This document shows positions 54,909 through 63,502 of a DNA stretch of 64,000 nt, piece by piece (positions within the stretch are counted from its first letter, which is position 1; the number at the start of each line of letters is the position of its first letter). The position numbers were made by a program, and so were the translations under genes. The notes under the pieces were generated by a model that searched no databases, had not been told where the DNA came from, and saw only the letters and a list, made by a program, of their open reading frames with translations. The stretch covers positions 62,001 through 126,000 of the forward strand of contig CAJFUJ010000040.1 of assembly GCA_904420185.1 (NCBI GenBank). The letters run 5' to 3'. The DNA comes from an uncultured Butyricicoccus sp. GTDB taxonomy: Bacteria > Bacillota > Clostridia > Oscillospirales > Butyricicoccaceae.

Positions 54909-56498
54909 ATGAAATTTAGTGATTTTCAAATAGATCCCTCCATCCTGCGCGCACTGCGCGAGGTTGGGTATGAAACGCCCACGCCGATCCAGGCCCAAGC
55001 CATCCCACAGATTTTGCAGGGGCGGGATTTAATCGGCTGCGCACAGACCGGCACAGGCAAAACGGCTGCCTTTTCCTTGCCGATTTTGCAGCGCATGGGC
55101 AAGCCTGTATCCGGGCAGGACCGGCCGGTGCGCGCGCTGATTTTGACCCCAACGCGCGAACTGGCCCTGCAAATTTATGAAAATATCTGCCAATATGGCC
55201 GCTATACTGGCCGGGTTGCAACCGTGATCTATGGGGGTGTGTCCCAGGTGCCGCAGGTCGAGGCGCTCGCGCGCGGCGCTGACATCCTAGTTGCCACCCC
55301 TGGCCGCCTGTGGGATCTGATGGGGCAGAAGTTAGCCGACATCAGCCGGGTGGAGTGCTTTGTCTTAGATGAGGCCGACCGGATGCTGGACATGGGGTTT
55401 TTGCCCGATGTCAAGCGCATTTTGGGAAAATTACCGAGAAAACGTCAGACACTGCTGTTTTCGGCCACAATGCCGCCGGAAATTGAAAGTCTGGCCAAGA
55501 GTATCTTGCGCCGGCCGGTGCAGGTATCGGTCGCGCCGGCGGCGACACCAGTAGAAACCATTGCGCAAGGGATTTATTTTGCAGAAAAGATGGAAAAGCG
55601 TGTACTGCTGCAAGAAGTGCTGCGGGAGCGCAATCTGCCACAGACGCTGGTCTTTTCCCGCACCAAGCACGGCGCTGACCGCATCACCCGTGAGCTGAAC
55701 CGGGCAGGCATCCCGGCGCGCGCTTTGCATGGCGATAAATCCCAAGGCGCACGGCAGACCGCCCTCAAGCTGTTTAAAGAGTGCAAGATTGCCGTGCTGG
55801 TGGCGACTGATATCGCTGCGCGTGGGCTAGATATCTCCGAGCTGCCATTGGTGATCAACTTTGACTTGCCCAACCTCCCGGAAACCTATGTGCACCGCAT
55901 CGGGCGCACCGGCCGCGCGGGGATGAGTGGGACGGCGTTGTCCTTTTGCGCTGCAGATGAGGAACCCTATTTGCGCGAAATTGAGGCCCTTATCCGCATG
56001 AGTTTACCGGTTTTGCCCTGGCCCGAACGTCTGGCCCAGGCAGAAGAGAAAAAGACCGCCAAGGCCAAGCCGGCACGTAAAAAGGCGGTTGTACAGTCTG
56101 CGGAAGGGGGCAAGCCGGCCAAGCAAGCCAGCCACCGTCCGGCAGCGCCGACTGTGGCGCTGGCTGAAAAGTACCCGAAACCCGCCAAACCGGCCGGCCG
56201 GAGCGCCAAAAATCGCCGCCGTTCAGGGGAGGATGAGCAGCGGGTGGATATTGCCAGCCCCCGGACAAACGAGCTGTCCGACGAAGCGGCTGCCCGTGTA
56301 CGCGCTAAGATTCAGCAAAAGCTGGCCGAACGTGCCGCAGCCCGTCAGCAGCAGACCAAGGCGGAATCAGAGCCGAAGAAGGCGCGCCGGCCGGAAAAAG
56401 GAAGAAAAATTTCCAAACAGTCCTCGGACGATCTCGCCCCGCAGGTGCAGAAGACCCGCCGGCGTGCGTCGCGCCGCCGCCAAGGCAGTCGAAAATAA
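54909..56498 (+). CDS. DEAD-box RNA helicase, RhlE-type
   Basis: A 529-residue RNA helicase: Q motif TPTPIQAQAIPQIL, Walker A AQTGTGKT, PTRELA, GG and TPGR, DEAD box VLDEADRML, SAT (FSATMPP), and helicase C motifs TDIAARGLDIS and HRIGRTGRAG. The C-terminal ~130 residues are a basic, Ala/Lys/Arg/Gln-rich tail (for example KKTAKAKPARKKA, RAKIQQKLAERAAARQ) likely to bind RNA. ATG 54909 follows AGGAAGATTGGT; longer frames run through the divergent metal exporter's promoter. Typically involved in ribosome assembly or RNA decay at low temperature. Confidence 0.95.
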   Translation: MKFSDFQIDPSILRALREVGYETPTPIQAQAIPQILQGRDLIGCAQTGTGKTAAFSLPILQRMGKPVSGQDRPVRALILTPTRELALQIYENICQYGRYTGRVATVIYGGVSQVPQVEALARGADILVATPGRLWDLMGQKLADISRVECFVLDEADRMLDMGFLPDVKRILGKLPRKRQTLLFSATMPPEIESLAKSILRRPVQVSVAPAATPVETIAQGIYFAEKMEKRVLLQEVLRERNLPQTLVFSRTKHGADRITRELNRAGIPARALHGDKSQGARQTALKLFKECKIAVLVATDIAARGLDISELPLVINFDLPNLPETYVHRIGRTGRAGMSGTALSFCAADEEPYLREIEALIRMSLPVLPWPERLAQAEEKKTAKAKPARKKAVVQSAEGGKPAKQASHRPAAPTVALAEKYPKPAKPAGRSAKNRRRSGEDEQRVDIASPRTNELSDEAAARVRAKIQQKLAERAAARQQQTKAESEPKKARRPEKGRKISKQSSDDLAPQVQKTRRRASRRRQGSRK

Positions 56499-56522
56499 AA
56501 GAGTATTACGCAAAATCAATCA

Positions 56523-56562
56523 GCCCGGGGCGGAAAAGATGCCCCGGGCCTTCTGTGTTTTT
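56523..56562 (+). terminator. Terminator after the helicase gene
   Basis: GCCCGGGGC (56523-56531) pairs with GCCCCGGGC (56541-56549), followed by CTTCTGTGTTTTT. Confidence 0.75.
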
Positions 56563-56649
56563 ATAAAGGAAATCGGCATTGGGACTGTACCCATACCGGA
56601 TGCGCGGCAATGTGCCATGAAAAAATGTTGGACAGATGGAAAACTATGC

Positions 56650-56702
56650 TTTACAATGCAGCCGCTTATGCAGTATAATAGAACTATCCAAACATGTGTT
56701 TG
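56650..56702 (+). promoter_or_regulatory. lexA: Promoter and LexA box of lexA
   Basis: TTTACA (56650-56655), 18-nt spacer, TATAAT (56674-56679). CAAACATGTGTTTG (56689-56702) fits the Gram-positive SOS box pattern CGAAC-N4-GTTYG with one mismatch, and lies just downstream of the -10. LexA would thus repress its own gene. A further half-site CGAACAT is present at 56710-56716. Confidence 0.7.
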
Positions 56703-56731
56703 ATATGAGCGAACATAGCGGAGGAAATACC

Positions 56732-57328
56732 ATGAAAAAACTAAGCGACAAGCAAGTCTACATCTTGGATTATATCCGTCAATTTACCACCGATCATGGC
56801 TATCCACCATCGGTGCGGGAAATTTGTGAAGAAGTGGGCCTGTCCTCCCCTTCTACGGTACATGCCCACTTGAAACGGCTGCGCGAGATGGGCTACCTGG
56901 ACAAGACCGACCACAAGGGCCGCGCCTTATCGGTCCGCGGCGGTGTGGCCATGGTGGGCCAAGTACCGATCTTGGGTCGTGTGACGGCGGGTATGCCAGT
57001 GCTGGCCATTGAACAGATCGAAGGGTATGTGGCATACGAGGGTGCGAACCAGTATGGCCGGTACTTTGCCCTGCGCATCAGCGGTGAGTCCATGATTGGC
57101 GCCGGGATCATGGATGGCGATTTGATTATTGTACGGCGGCAGCAGACAGCCAGCTCGGGACAGATTGTCGTGGCGCTGATCGAGGACGAAGCCACCTGTA
57201 AACGCCTGTTGCTGCGCGACGGTGAGGTGTGGCTCATGCCGGAAAATCCAGCCTATCCGCCGATTGATGGCAGTGAGTGCTCGATTTTGGGGGTCGTAGT
57301 CGCCGTACAGCGGGAGTACAACGTGTAA
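56732..57328 (+). CDS. lexA: LexA repressor
   Basis: A 198-residue SOS repressor and self-cleaving protease: N-terminal winged helix (KLSDKQVYILDYIRQFTTDH, then GYPPSVREICEEVGLSSPS), cleavage site Ala86-Gly87 in GRVTAGMP, catalytic Ser120 (SGESMIGAGIMDGD) and Lys157 (ATCKRLLL). Starts at ATG 56732 after GGAGGAAATACC. It shares its stop with the recG start (TAATG), so the two are coupled. Autoregulation is indicated by an upstream SOS box. Confidence 0.97.
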   Translation: MKKLSDKQVYILDYIRQFTTDHGYPPSVREICEEVGLSSPSTVHAHLKRLREMGYLDKTDHKGRALSVRGGVAMVGQVPILGRVTAGMPVLAIEQIEGYVAYEGANQYGRYFALRISGESMIGAGIMDGDLIIVRRQQTASSGQIVVALIEDEATCKRLLLRDGEVWLMPENPAYPPIDGSECSILGVVVAVQREYNV

Positions 57329-59361
57329 TGGAGGCATGGGACTGCCCGGTGCGCGCGGTACCCGGCTTTGGACCCAAGCGGAGTAAGATGCTGGAAAAAT
57401 TGAATATCCGCACACTCAGCGATGCGCTGCGCTGCTATCCGCGTGGGTATGAGGACCGTACCAATGTGCTGCCCATTGCGCGGCTGCAAGCGGGCGAAAA
57501 GGCAGCGGTGCGCGCGGTGGTCGGCGTTGAGCCGTCCGTCCATCGGGTGCGCAAGGGACTGGAACTGACCAAGCTGCGCATCTTTGATGAATCGGGCGTA
57601 TTGGAGTTGGTCTATTTCAACAACCGCTACGGGGCCGCCCAGCTGCGGCAAGGGCATGAATACATCTTTTATGGCCGGGTGGAGCATAGCGGCCGGGTGA
57701 AGGCCATGTATGCACCCTCCTACGAACCGGTCCAGCCCGAACAAACCGGCGGGCGGATTGTGCCCGTCTATCCCTTGACCGCCGGTTTGCGGCAAAGCGA
57801 CTTGCTGCGCCTGACCGATGTGGCACTCTCGCGCAGCTCGGGGCAAATCGAAGACCCGTTGCCTACCGCATTGCGGGACAAATATGGTCTGCCTGACCTG
57901 GACAGTACCCTGCGGCAGATCCACCGGCCGGTAAGCCTAGCACAGACCGGTTTGGCGCGCCGCCGTCTGATGTTTGAAGAGCTGCTCCTGTTTAGCTGTG
58001 GTGTGCAGCGGCTGCGGCAGGCGCGCACCCAGGAAAAAGGGCTGACCTTTCCCGAGACCGGGCTGGACGGCTTTTGGCAGGCCATAGGCTTTTTGCCTAC
58101 CCAGGCACAGCGCCGGGCTGTGGCCGACGTAGCGCAGGATGTGGCAGCCGGAAAACCGATGAACCGGTTGGTCCAGGGCGACGTGGGCTCGGGGAAAACC
58201 GTGGTTGCAGCGGCGCTGTGTATGCTAGCTGTGCAGAACGGGTGGCAGGCGGCCGTCATGGCGCCTACCGAAATCCTGGCGGCCCAACACACCGTTTGGC
58301 TGCAAAAAGTGTTCGCGCCATTGGGCGTTTCGGTGGTACAGATGACCGGTTCCATGACCGCGCGCGCCCATAATGCAGTGCAGCAAGCCATCTTGGATCG
58401 TACGGCGCAGATCGTCGTCGGGACCCATGCCTTGATTCAAGAAAAGGTGCAATTTGCGAATTTAGGTGCAATCGTCGTGGATGAGCAACACCGCTTTGGT
58501 GTGGCGCAGCGCACCGCTTTACGGCACAAGGGCCAAACACCGCACACGCTGGTTATGAGCGCTACCCCCATTCCGCGCACCCTGGCCCTGTTGCTGTACG
58601 GTGATTTGGACGTGTCCATTATCGATGAGCTGCCGCCGGGGCGCACGCCGGTCAAGACCTACGCAGTCGGTGAAGCCATGCGGCCGCGCATCCAGGCTTT
58701 CATGGAAAAGCAAATCGCGGCCGGTGGACAGGTGTATGTGGTCTGTCCACTGGTAGAAGAGGGTGAAAGTGGTCTGAAAAGCGCCGAAGCATACGCGCAC
58801 ACCCTGCAAAGCGCGCTGCCCGGCCGCCGCATTGGCGTGCTGCATGGACGGATGCGGCCGGACGCCAAGCGGCAAATGATGGCGCGGTTTTCCGGTGGCA
58901 ATTTGGACGTGCTGGTGGCGACGACGGTCATTGAGGTGGGTGTCAATGTGCCCAATGCCAACCTGATGGTGGTGGAGGATGCCGACCGGTTTGGCCTGTC
59001 CCAGTTGCACCAGCTGCGCGGCCGGGTGGGCCGCGGCCGGCGGGAATCCTATTGCATCCTGTTCGGAGCGGACAAAGGACAAGCCGCCCAGGACCGCTTG
59101 CGGGTGCTCACACGCACCAATGACGGCTTTGAAATCGCGCGTGCCGACTTGGCCCAACGTGGGCCGGGCGAGTTTTTTGGCAAACGCCAACACGGTTTGC
59201 CGGCTTTTCAGACAGTGGACCCAACTGCCGAGCTAGCGCTGGTGCAATGCGCACAAAAAGAGGCAGAACAGCTCTATGCGCAAGACCCCACACTGGCCGC
59301 GTATCCGGCGCTGGCCGCGCGGGTAGAGGGGCTGTTTCGAGACGATTCTGTTCTAAATTAG
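57328..59361 (+). CDS. recG: ATP-dependent DNA helicase RecG
   Basis: A 677-residue branch-migration helicase that remodels stalled forks and Holliday junctions. N-terminal wedge/OB domain (PVRAVPGFGPKRSKML, VFYGRVEHSGRVK-like stretch), Walker A QGDVGSGKTVVAA, DEAH-like VVDEQHRFGVAQR, SATPIPRTLAL, helicase C RPDAKRQMMARF, TTVIEVGVNVPNA and QLHQLRGRVGRG, and end LAQRGPGEFFGKRQHG. ATG 57328 overlaps the lexA stop. The lexA-recG pairing is unusual and may put RecG under SOS control. An 11-bp inverted repeat spans the stop codon. Confidence 0.96.
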   Translation: MEAWDCPVRAVPGFGPKRSKMLEKLNIRTLSDALRCYPRGYEDRTNVLPIARLQAGEKAAVRAVVGVEPSVHRVRKGLELTKLRIFDESGVLELVYFNNRYGAAQLRQGHEYIFYGRVEHSGRVKAMYAPSYEPVQPEQTGGRIVPVYPLTAGLRQSDLLRLTDVALSRSSGQIEDPLPTALRDKYGLPDLDSTLRQIHRPVSLAQTGLARRRLMFEELLLFSCGVQRLRQARTQEKGLTFPETGLDGFWQAIGFLPTQAQRRAVADVAQDVAAGKPMNRLVQGDVGSGKTVVAAALCMLAVQNGWQAAVMAPTEILAAQHTVWLQKVFAPLGVSVVQMTGSMTARAHNAVQQAILDRTAQIVVGTHALIQEKVQFANLGAIVVDEQHRFGVAQRTALRHKGQTPHTLVMSATPIPRTLALLLYGDLDVSIIDELPPGRTPVKTYAVGEAMRPRIQAFMEKQIAAGGQVYVVCPLVEEGESGLKSAEAYAHTLQSALPGRRIGVLHGRMRPDAKRQMMARFSGGNLDVLVATTVIEVGVNVPNANLMVVEDADRFGLSQLHQLRGRVGRGRRESYCILFGADKGQAAQDRLRVLTRTNDGFEIARADLAQRGPGEFFGKRQHGLPAFQTVDPTAELALVQCAQKEAEQLYAQDPTLAAYPALAARVEGLFRDDSVLN

Positions 59362-59384
59362 AACAGAAAATATATTTTTAAAAT

Positions 59385-59416
59385 AAAAAAAGTCAGGCAT
59401 GCAGCCTGACTTTTTT
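59385..59416. terminator. Terminator between recG and the minus-strand operon
   Basis: AAAAAAAGTCAGGC (59385-59398) pairs with GCCTGACTTTTTT (59404-59416), usable in both directions. Confidence 0.85.
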
Positions 59417-59432
59417 ATTTACCTGTGATAGC

Positions 59433-59957
59433 TCAGCTGCCCAGGCATCGAGAACAAGGTGCATAGCCTGCCGCTTGAGCGTCAGCCGCCGAAAGGAAGT
59501 ACACACGGTTTTCCGCAGCGATGCGTCCGGCAAAGGTGCAGTCCTTCCGGTGGTATTTTTCGCCGGACACACTGGCGACAAAGTCGCCGTCGGTCAGCGG
59601 TTCGGGTTCCGGCTCGACAACCGACACCGCATACGCTGCGGAAGACGACCGGCCTGCCGCACACCGAACGATTGTTGTACCTGCGTGATAGGCAGTCAAA
59701 CGGCAGGTGAGGCGGCCATTTTCAACCATGATGGGCTCCAGCTGGGCGACCTCGGGCGCGCTGCTCTTGGCCGAAAGGGAAGCAGCGTCGCCTGCCCCGT
59801 CAAACTGCACGGTTGCCTGCTGCCCGGCGGTCAGCTGGACAGGGACCGGCTGGACTGGTGTGAGGAGCCTGCTGGGCAGCAGGCACAAAGCGGCCAATCC
59901 GGCAGCGAGCAGCAGCGCGGGCAGCCAGGCCAGCGCAACCCGAAGCCGCGTGTGCAT
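59433..59957 (-). CDS. Exported protein with C-terminal Cys (Ada-like/nuclease-associated) domain
   Basis: A 174-residue protein: signal or TM segment (LRVALAWLPALLLAAGLAAL), a beta-rich Ig-like domain (QLTAGQQATVQFDG ... CRLTAYHAGTTIVRCAAG) and a C-terminal Cys motif YHRKDCTFAGRIAAENRV ... GYAPCSRC. That last domain matches the end of the nuclease at 6687-7571 (FHLPDC ... GYTACGQC). It starts ATGA-overlapped with the preceding gene. No catalytic nuclease residues, so it probably binds or anchors at the wall. ATG 59957 is the sensible start after trimming a long upstream frame. Confidence 0.65.
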   Translation of the reverse strand: MHTRLRVALAWLPALLLAAGLAALCLLPSRLLTPVQPVPVQLTAGQQATVQFDGAGDAASLSAKSSAPEVAQLEPIMVENGRLTCRLTAYHAGTTIVRCAAGRSSSAAYAVSVVEPEPEPLTDGDFVASVSGEKYHRKDCTFAGRIAAENRVYFLSAADAQAAGYAPCSRCLGS

Positions 59958-60286
59958 CAGTCGTTGTCGTTGCGCAGGAAGACCCGCCAGATGAGGTACA
60001 GATATGAGAAAATAAAGCCCAGGAAAATAAAGACGCGGAACCGCTTGAAGAACGAAGCGAACAGGGTACCCAGCCACAGCCCCAGGCTGAGCAGGCACAC
60101 CTTGCACACGGCAAAATCAAAGGCGGAAAAGCCGCGTGCGCGATCGAGCAGGTATTGGACAAAATCGCTGGCGCGGCTGGACGCCGTACCGGCGTATTCG
60201 TAGGCAGTTTTGGCATAGGCGCGGGCGGCCTGGGTATAACCGCGCAGGGCTTCGGGGCGCAGGGCTTCGCTGAGATACTGTTTCAT
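59957..60286 (-). CDS. Small membrane protein
   Basis: A 109-residue protein: an amphipathic/charged N-terminus (KQYLSEALRPEALRGYTQAA, RAYAKTAYEYAGTASS) and two C-terminal membrane segments (FAVCKVCLLSLGLWLGTLF and VFIFLGFIFSYLYLIWRVF). Family not recognised. It is second-last of a four-gene overlapping operon (ATGA at both ends). AAAGGAGAGAAAACCT precedes ATG 60286. Possibly an envelope or DNA-uptake accessory, but nothing confirms this. Confidence 0.6.
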   Translation of the reverse strand: MKQYLSEALRPEALRGYTQAARAYAKTAYEYAGTASSRASDFVQYLLDRARGFSAFDFAVCKVCLLSLGLWLGTLFASFFKRFRVFIFLGFIFSYLYLIWRVFLRNDND

Positions 60287-60945
60287 AGGTTTTCTCTCCT
60301 TTTTGAAAGATGGGGGGCCGGTTCGCCGTCCAAACGGCGTGCCGGCGGTTTCTTTTTGGCGCTGCTGCACGACAGGTGGCCCTCCGGACCAAACGCGCCC
60401 AAGCGGATATCCAGGCGATCGGCCAGGGCCTGCACGCTCGTGCAGCCGGTTTGGATGAGTGCCCTTTGCAGGATGAGCCCCGCCGCATGGGCGTCCGAAC
60501 CAGCCTCGTGGTGGTTAAGGGCAATGCCGAGAAAGGCCGAGACTGTGTCCAGTTTGTGGTTGGGCAGGTCGGGCCACAGCTTCTGCGACAGCTTGACCGT
60601 GCACAGGTAGTGGCAGTGCGGCACCGGGATCTCGTAAAATTCCAGGCATTTGCGCAACACTGCGGTGTCGAACATAGCGTTGTGGCACACCAGCAGCTTG
60701 CCGGTCAAATCGGGCGACAGCGCCGGCCACAATTCACCGAAGGTGGGCGCATCCTTGAGCATGGACCGGCGGATGCCGTGGATCTTGACATTATACCAGT
60801 GAAAGGGGCCAACCGCATCCGGCGGACGGATCAAACGGACATACTGCCGTACCGGCTGGTTGTTTTCAAACACCGACACGCCGATCGAGCACGCGCTGGT
60901 GTAATAGGCGTTGCCGGTTTCAAAATCGATGGCGGTGTAGTTCAT
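60283..60945 (-). CDS. DEDDh-type 3'-5' exonuclease (DnaQ-like)
   Basis: A 220-residue exonuclease: ExoI AIDFETGN (Asp, Glu), ExoII LVCHNAMFDTAVL (Asp), ExoIII HHEAGSDAHAAG (His and Asp), a complete DEDDh set. The last ~35 residues form a basic tail with KKKPPARRLDG. Similar proteins act in DNA repair or RNA turnover. The start overlaps the stop of the DUF2461 gene and its stop overlaps the next start. Does not contain the polymerase III alpha-binding features, so it is not a proofreading subunit with certainty. Confidence 0.88.
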   Translation of the reverse strand: MNYTAIDFETGNAYYTSACSIGVSVFENNQPVRQYVRLIRPPDAVGPFHWYNVKIHGIRRSMLKDAPTFGELWPALSPDLTGKLLVCHNAMFDTAVLRKCLEFYEIPVPHCHYLCTVKLSQKLWPDLPNHKLDTVSAFLGIALNHHEAGSDAHAAGLILQRALIQTGCTSVQALADRLDIRLGAFGPEGHLSCSSAKKKPPARRLDGEPAPHLSKRRENL

Positions 60946-61649
60946 GGGGCTGCCTCGCTTCCACGCGCGCGCTCACGCAGGGCGCAGACGAACCGGTAAA
61001 ACGGCGCCAGCTGCCGGAAGGATTCCAGCATGGGCTCGACGAACGACCCATCCCACAAGGGGGAAAAGTCCTCGGTTTCGCAAAATTGCAGGCCCAGGCT
61101 TTTGCGGTTGAGCCAGGGCTGGTAAGGCTCTGGCGCGTCTGGTACACGGGGCTTTTTGTAGAGCGGGCCATCCAGAAAGAACCGGTCCATGTGTCCAGCG
61201 GCGCGGAAGGCTTGCAAAAACAGCTTGTCCTCCCGCAAAATCATCTCGCGGGCGACGGCCATTTCGCCGGGCGCAAAGCCACCATAGCAGCCATAGCTCC
61301 AGCCGTCCGGCGAGACCTCCATGTAGTAAAAGGGGACCGATTCATACTGCGCCTTGGGCCGCCGGAAAAACAGCCACAGATTGGCGCGGTAGAGGGTTTT
61401 GTCCTTGGTATAGCGGGTGTCCCGCCGCACGCGGGCGACCATGCGCGAGGGGACGGTGACAAACAGCGGGTCGATTTCCAGCATGGCGGGCGTCATGCGG
61501 CGGCACAGCGCGTGGAAAGGTTCGATGACCCGCTGGCGGATCTCGGCTTTGTGGGCTTCGTAGAAGTCCCTGCTGTTCATCAGGCGGTTTTCGATGAGCA
61601 GGTCCAGGCCCTGCGGATCAAAACCGGTGAATGCAATTTCTTCTTTCAT
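60942..61649 (-). CDS. DUF2461-family protein
   Basis: A 235-residue protein with the DUF2461 pattern: DLLIENRLMNSRDFYEAHK, RDTRYTKDKTLYRANLWLFF, PFYYMEVSPDGWSYGCYGGF, and FFLDGPLYKKPRVPDAPEPY. The family is widespread and unassigned. It is the first gene of a four-gene overlapping operon; ATG 61649 lies in a weak ribosome context (AAGGATGAATCC). Its downstream neighbours, a DnaQ-like exonuclease and membrane proteins, suggest no single pathway. Confidence 0.85.
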   Translation of the reverse strand: MKEEIAFTGFDPQGLDLLIENRLMNSRDFYEAHKAEIRQRVIEPFHALCRRMTPAMLEIDPLFVTVPSRMVARVRRDTRYTKDKTLYRANLWLFFRRPKAQYESVPFYYMEVSPDGWSYGCYGGFAPGEMAVAREMILREDKLFLQAFRAAGHMDRFFLDGPLYKKPRVPDAPEPYQPWLNRKSLGLQFCETEDFSPLWDGSFVEPMLESFRQLAPFYRFVCALRERARGSEAAP

Positions 61650-61838
61650 AGGGATTTGGATTCATCCTTCTTTGGAATACTACTCTTATTGTATCCTTTT
61701 TCGCCCTGCTTCGCAATAGCAACTTGAAAAACAAAGGTTTCCTTCGGGACGAAAATCGTGTATAATGGGTCTATCCCCTCGCTGGGGGCAGGGGCGGCTG
61801 GGCCGTCCCACAAAGATGAAAATAGGAGGCTGAACCGA

Positions 61839-62330
61839 ATGAAGTACAAAGAAAAAATCCTCGCCATGCTCGATCAGGACGCGCGTCTGACCGCCGCACA
61901 GATGGCCCGGATGCTGGACGCACCCGAAGAGGAGGTCGCTTCCGAGATCGCAGCGCTCGAACGCGAAAAAGTGATTTTAGGATATAAAGCCATGATCAAT
62001 TGGGACAAGGCTGACCAGGAGATGGTCACCGCCCAGATCGAAGTGCGTATCACCCCGCAAAAGGACATGGGCTTCGACGAGATCGCCCACCGCATCTGCT
62101 CCTATCCGCAGGTGCAAAGCGCCTATCTGATGTCGGGCGGGTTTGATTTGACCATCGTGCTGATGGGCAAGACACTGCGGGAGATCTCCCAGTTTGTTTC
62201 CGAGAACCTGGCGCCCATGGAGAGTGTGATCTCTACCTCGACCCACTTCATCCTGAAAAAATACAAGGACATGGGCGTGGCCTACGACCCGGAAGAAAAC
62301 GATACAAGAGAGGTAATGATGTCATGGTGA
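61839..62330 (+). CDS. Lrp/AsnC-family regulator
   Basis: A 163-residue regulator: helix-turn-helix KEKILAMLDQDARLTAAQMA ... DAPEEEVASEIAALER and a C-terminal AsnC/RAM domain (MVTAQIEVRITPQKDMGFDE, SAYLMSGGFDLTIVLMG). The start is ATG 61839 after ATAGGAGG; a -10 TATAAT lies at 61761-61766. It overlaps the aminotransferase gene by 7 nt, the layout for an Lrp regulator that controls its own amino-acid metabolism operon. Confidence 0.92.
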   Translation: MKYKEKILAMLDQDARLTAAQMARMLDAPEEEVASEIAALEREKVILGYKAMINWDKADQEMVTAQIEVRITPQKDMGFDEIAHRICSYPQVQSAYLMSGGFDLTIVLMGKTLREISQFVSENLAPMESVISTSTHFILKKYKDMGVAYDPEENDTREVMMSW

Positions 62331-63490
62331 GCTACGACCAGCTTTTGTCCGAGCGGGTCAAGATCGTAAAGCCATCGGGCATCCGCAAATTTTTCGATAT
62401 CGTTGCGACCATGCAAGATGCCATCTCGCTGGGCGTGGGCGAACCGGATTTTGAAACGCCCTGGCAAATCCGCCGGGCGGGCATCTTGTCGCTGGAAAAG
62501 GGCAAGACCTTCTATACATCCAACTGGGGGCTGGCCGAATTGCGCCAGGCCATCGCTCAGCAGACCGAGCAAAAATACGGCGTACACTACGACCCGGCCA
62601 AAGAGGTGCTGGTCACGGTCGGCGGCAGCGAGGCCATCGACAACGCCATCCGCTCGTTCGTCGGCCCGGGGGATGAGGTGCTCATCCCCGAGCCCTCGTT
62701 TGTGTGCTACACCCCGCTGACCATTTTAGCAGGCGGCACGCCGGTTGCACTGCCGACCGTGGCCGAGGACGCCTTCAAACTCACCCCAGACCGGCTGCGC
62801 GCCGCCATCACGCCGCGCACCAAGATGCTTGTTCTGCCTTTCCCCAACAACCCCACCGGCGCGATCATGACTCGTGAGGAGCTGGAGGGCATCGCCGAAG
62901 TGCTGCGGGACACCAACATCCTGGTGCTCAGCGACGAAATTTACTGCGACCTGACCTACCAGGGCCGCCATACCTGCTTTGCGGAAATCGAAGGGATGCG
63001 CGAACGCACGGTTGTGGTCGGCGGATTTTCCAAATCCTACGCCATGACCGGCTGGCGTCTGGGCTGGGCCATGGGGCCCAAAGAACTGATGGCCCCGATT
63101 TGCAAGATCCACCAATTCGGCATCATGTCCGCGCCCACAACCGCTCAGTTTGCCGGCATCGAGGCCATCCGCACCGGCGATGACGATGTGCAGCGTATGC
63201 GTACCCAGTACGACCTGCGCCGCCGGTATCTGGTCGAAGAATTGCGTGACATGGGCTTGGATTGCTTTGAGCCGCTGGGTGCGTTCTATGTGTTCCCGTC
63301 GATCCGCTCGACCGGGCTGTCCAGCGAAGATTTTGCCAACCAGCTGTTGCAGGACCAGAAGGTCGCCGTCGTACCCGGCACCGCCTTTGGAGAAAGCGGG
63401 GAAGGGCATGTGCGCATTTCCTATTCCTATTCCATGGCCCACCTGCGCGAAGCCATGGACCGGATGCGCAAATTCCTCAAAAAACTGTAA
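62324..63490 (+). CDS. Class I/II aminotransferase
   Basis: A 388-residue PLP aminotransferase: substrate/ligand motif GVGEPDFETP, YTSNWGLAELRQAI, PNNPTGAIMTREEL, LSDEIYCDLTYQG and PLP lysine in GGFSKSYAMTGWRLGW. Length and motifs fit the aspartate/aromatic aminotransferase group, substrate not resolved. ATG 62324 overlaps the Lrp gene by 7 nt, so regulator and enzyme are co-expressed. The tgt gene follows after 12 nt. Confidence 0.93.
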   Translation: MVSYDQLLSERVKIVKPSGIRKFFDIVATMQDAISLGVGEPDFETPWQIRRAGILSLEKGKTFYTSNWGLAELRQAIAQQTEQKYGVHYDPAKEVLVTVGGSEAIDNAIRSFVGPGDEVLIPEPSFVCYTPLTILAGGTPVALPTVAEDAFKLTPDRLRAAITPRTKMLVLPFPNNPTGAIMTREELEGIAEVLRDTNILVLSDEIYCDLTYQGRHTCFAEIEGMRERTVVVGGFSKSYAMTGWRLGWAMGPKELMAPICKIHQFGIMSAPTTAQFAGIEAIRTGDDDVQRMRTQYDLRRRYLVEELRDMGLDCFEPLGAFYVFPSIRSTGLSSEDFANQLLQDQKVAVVPGTAFGESGEGHVRISYSYSMAHLREAMDRMRKFLKKL

Positions 63491-63502
63491 ATAGGAGAAG
63501 AT

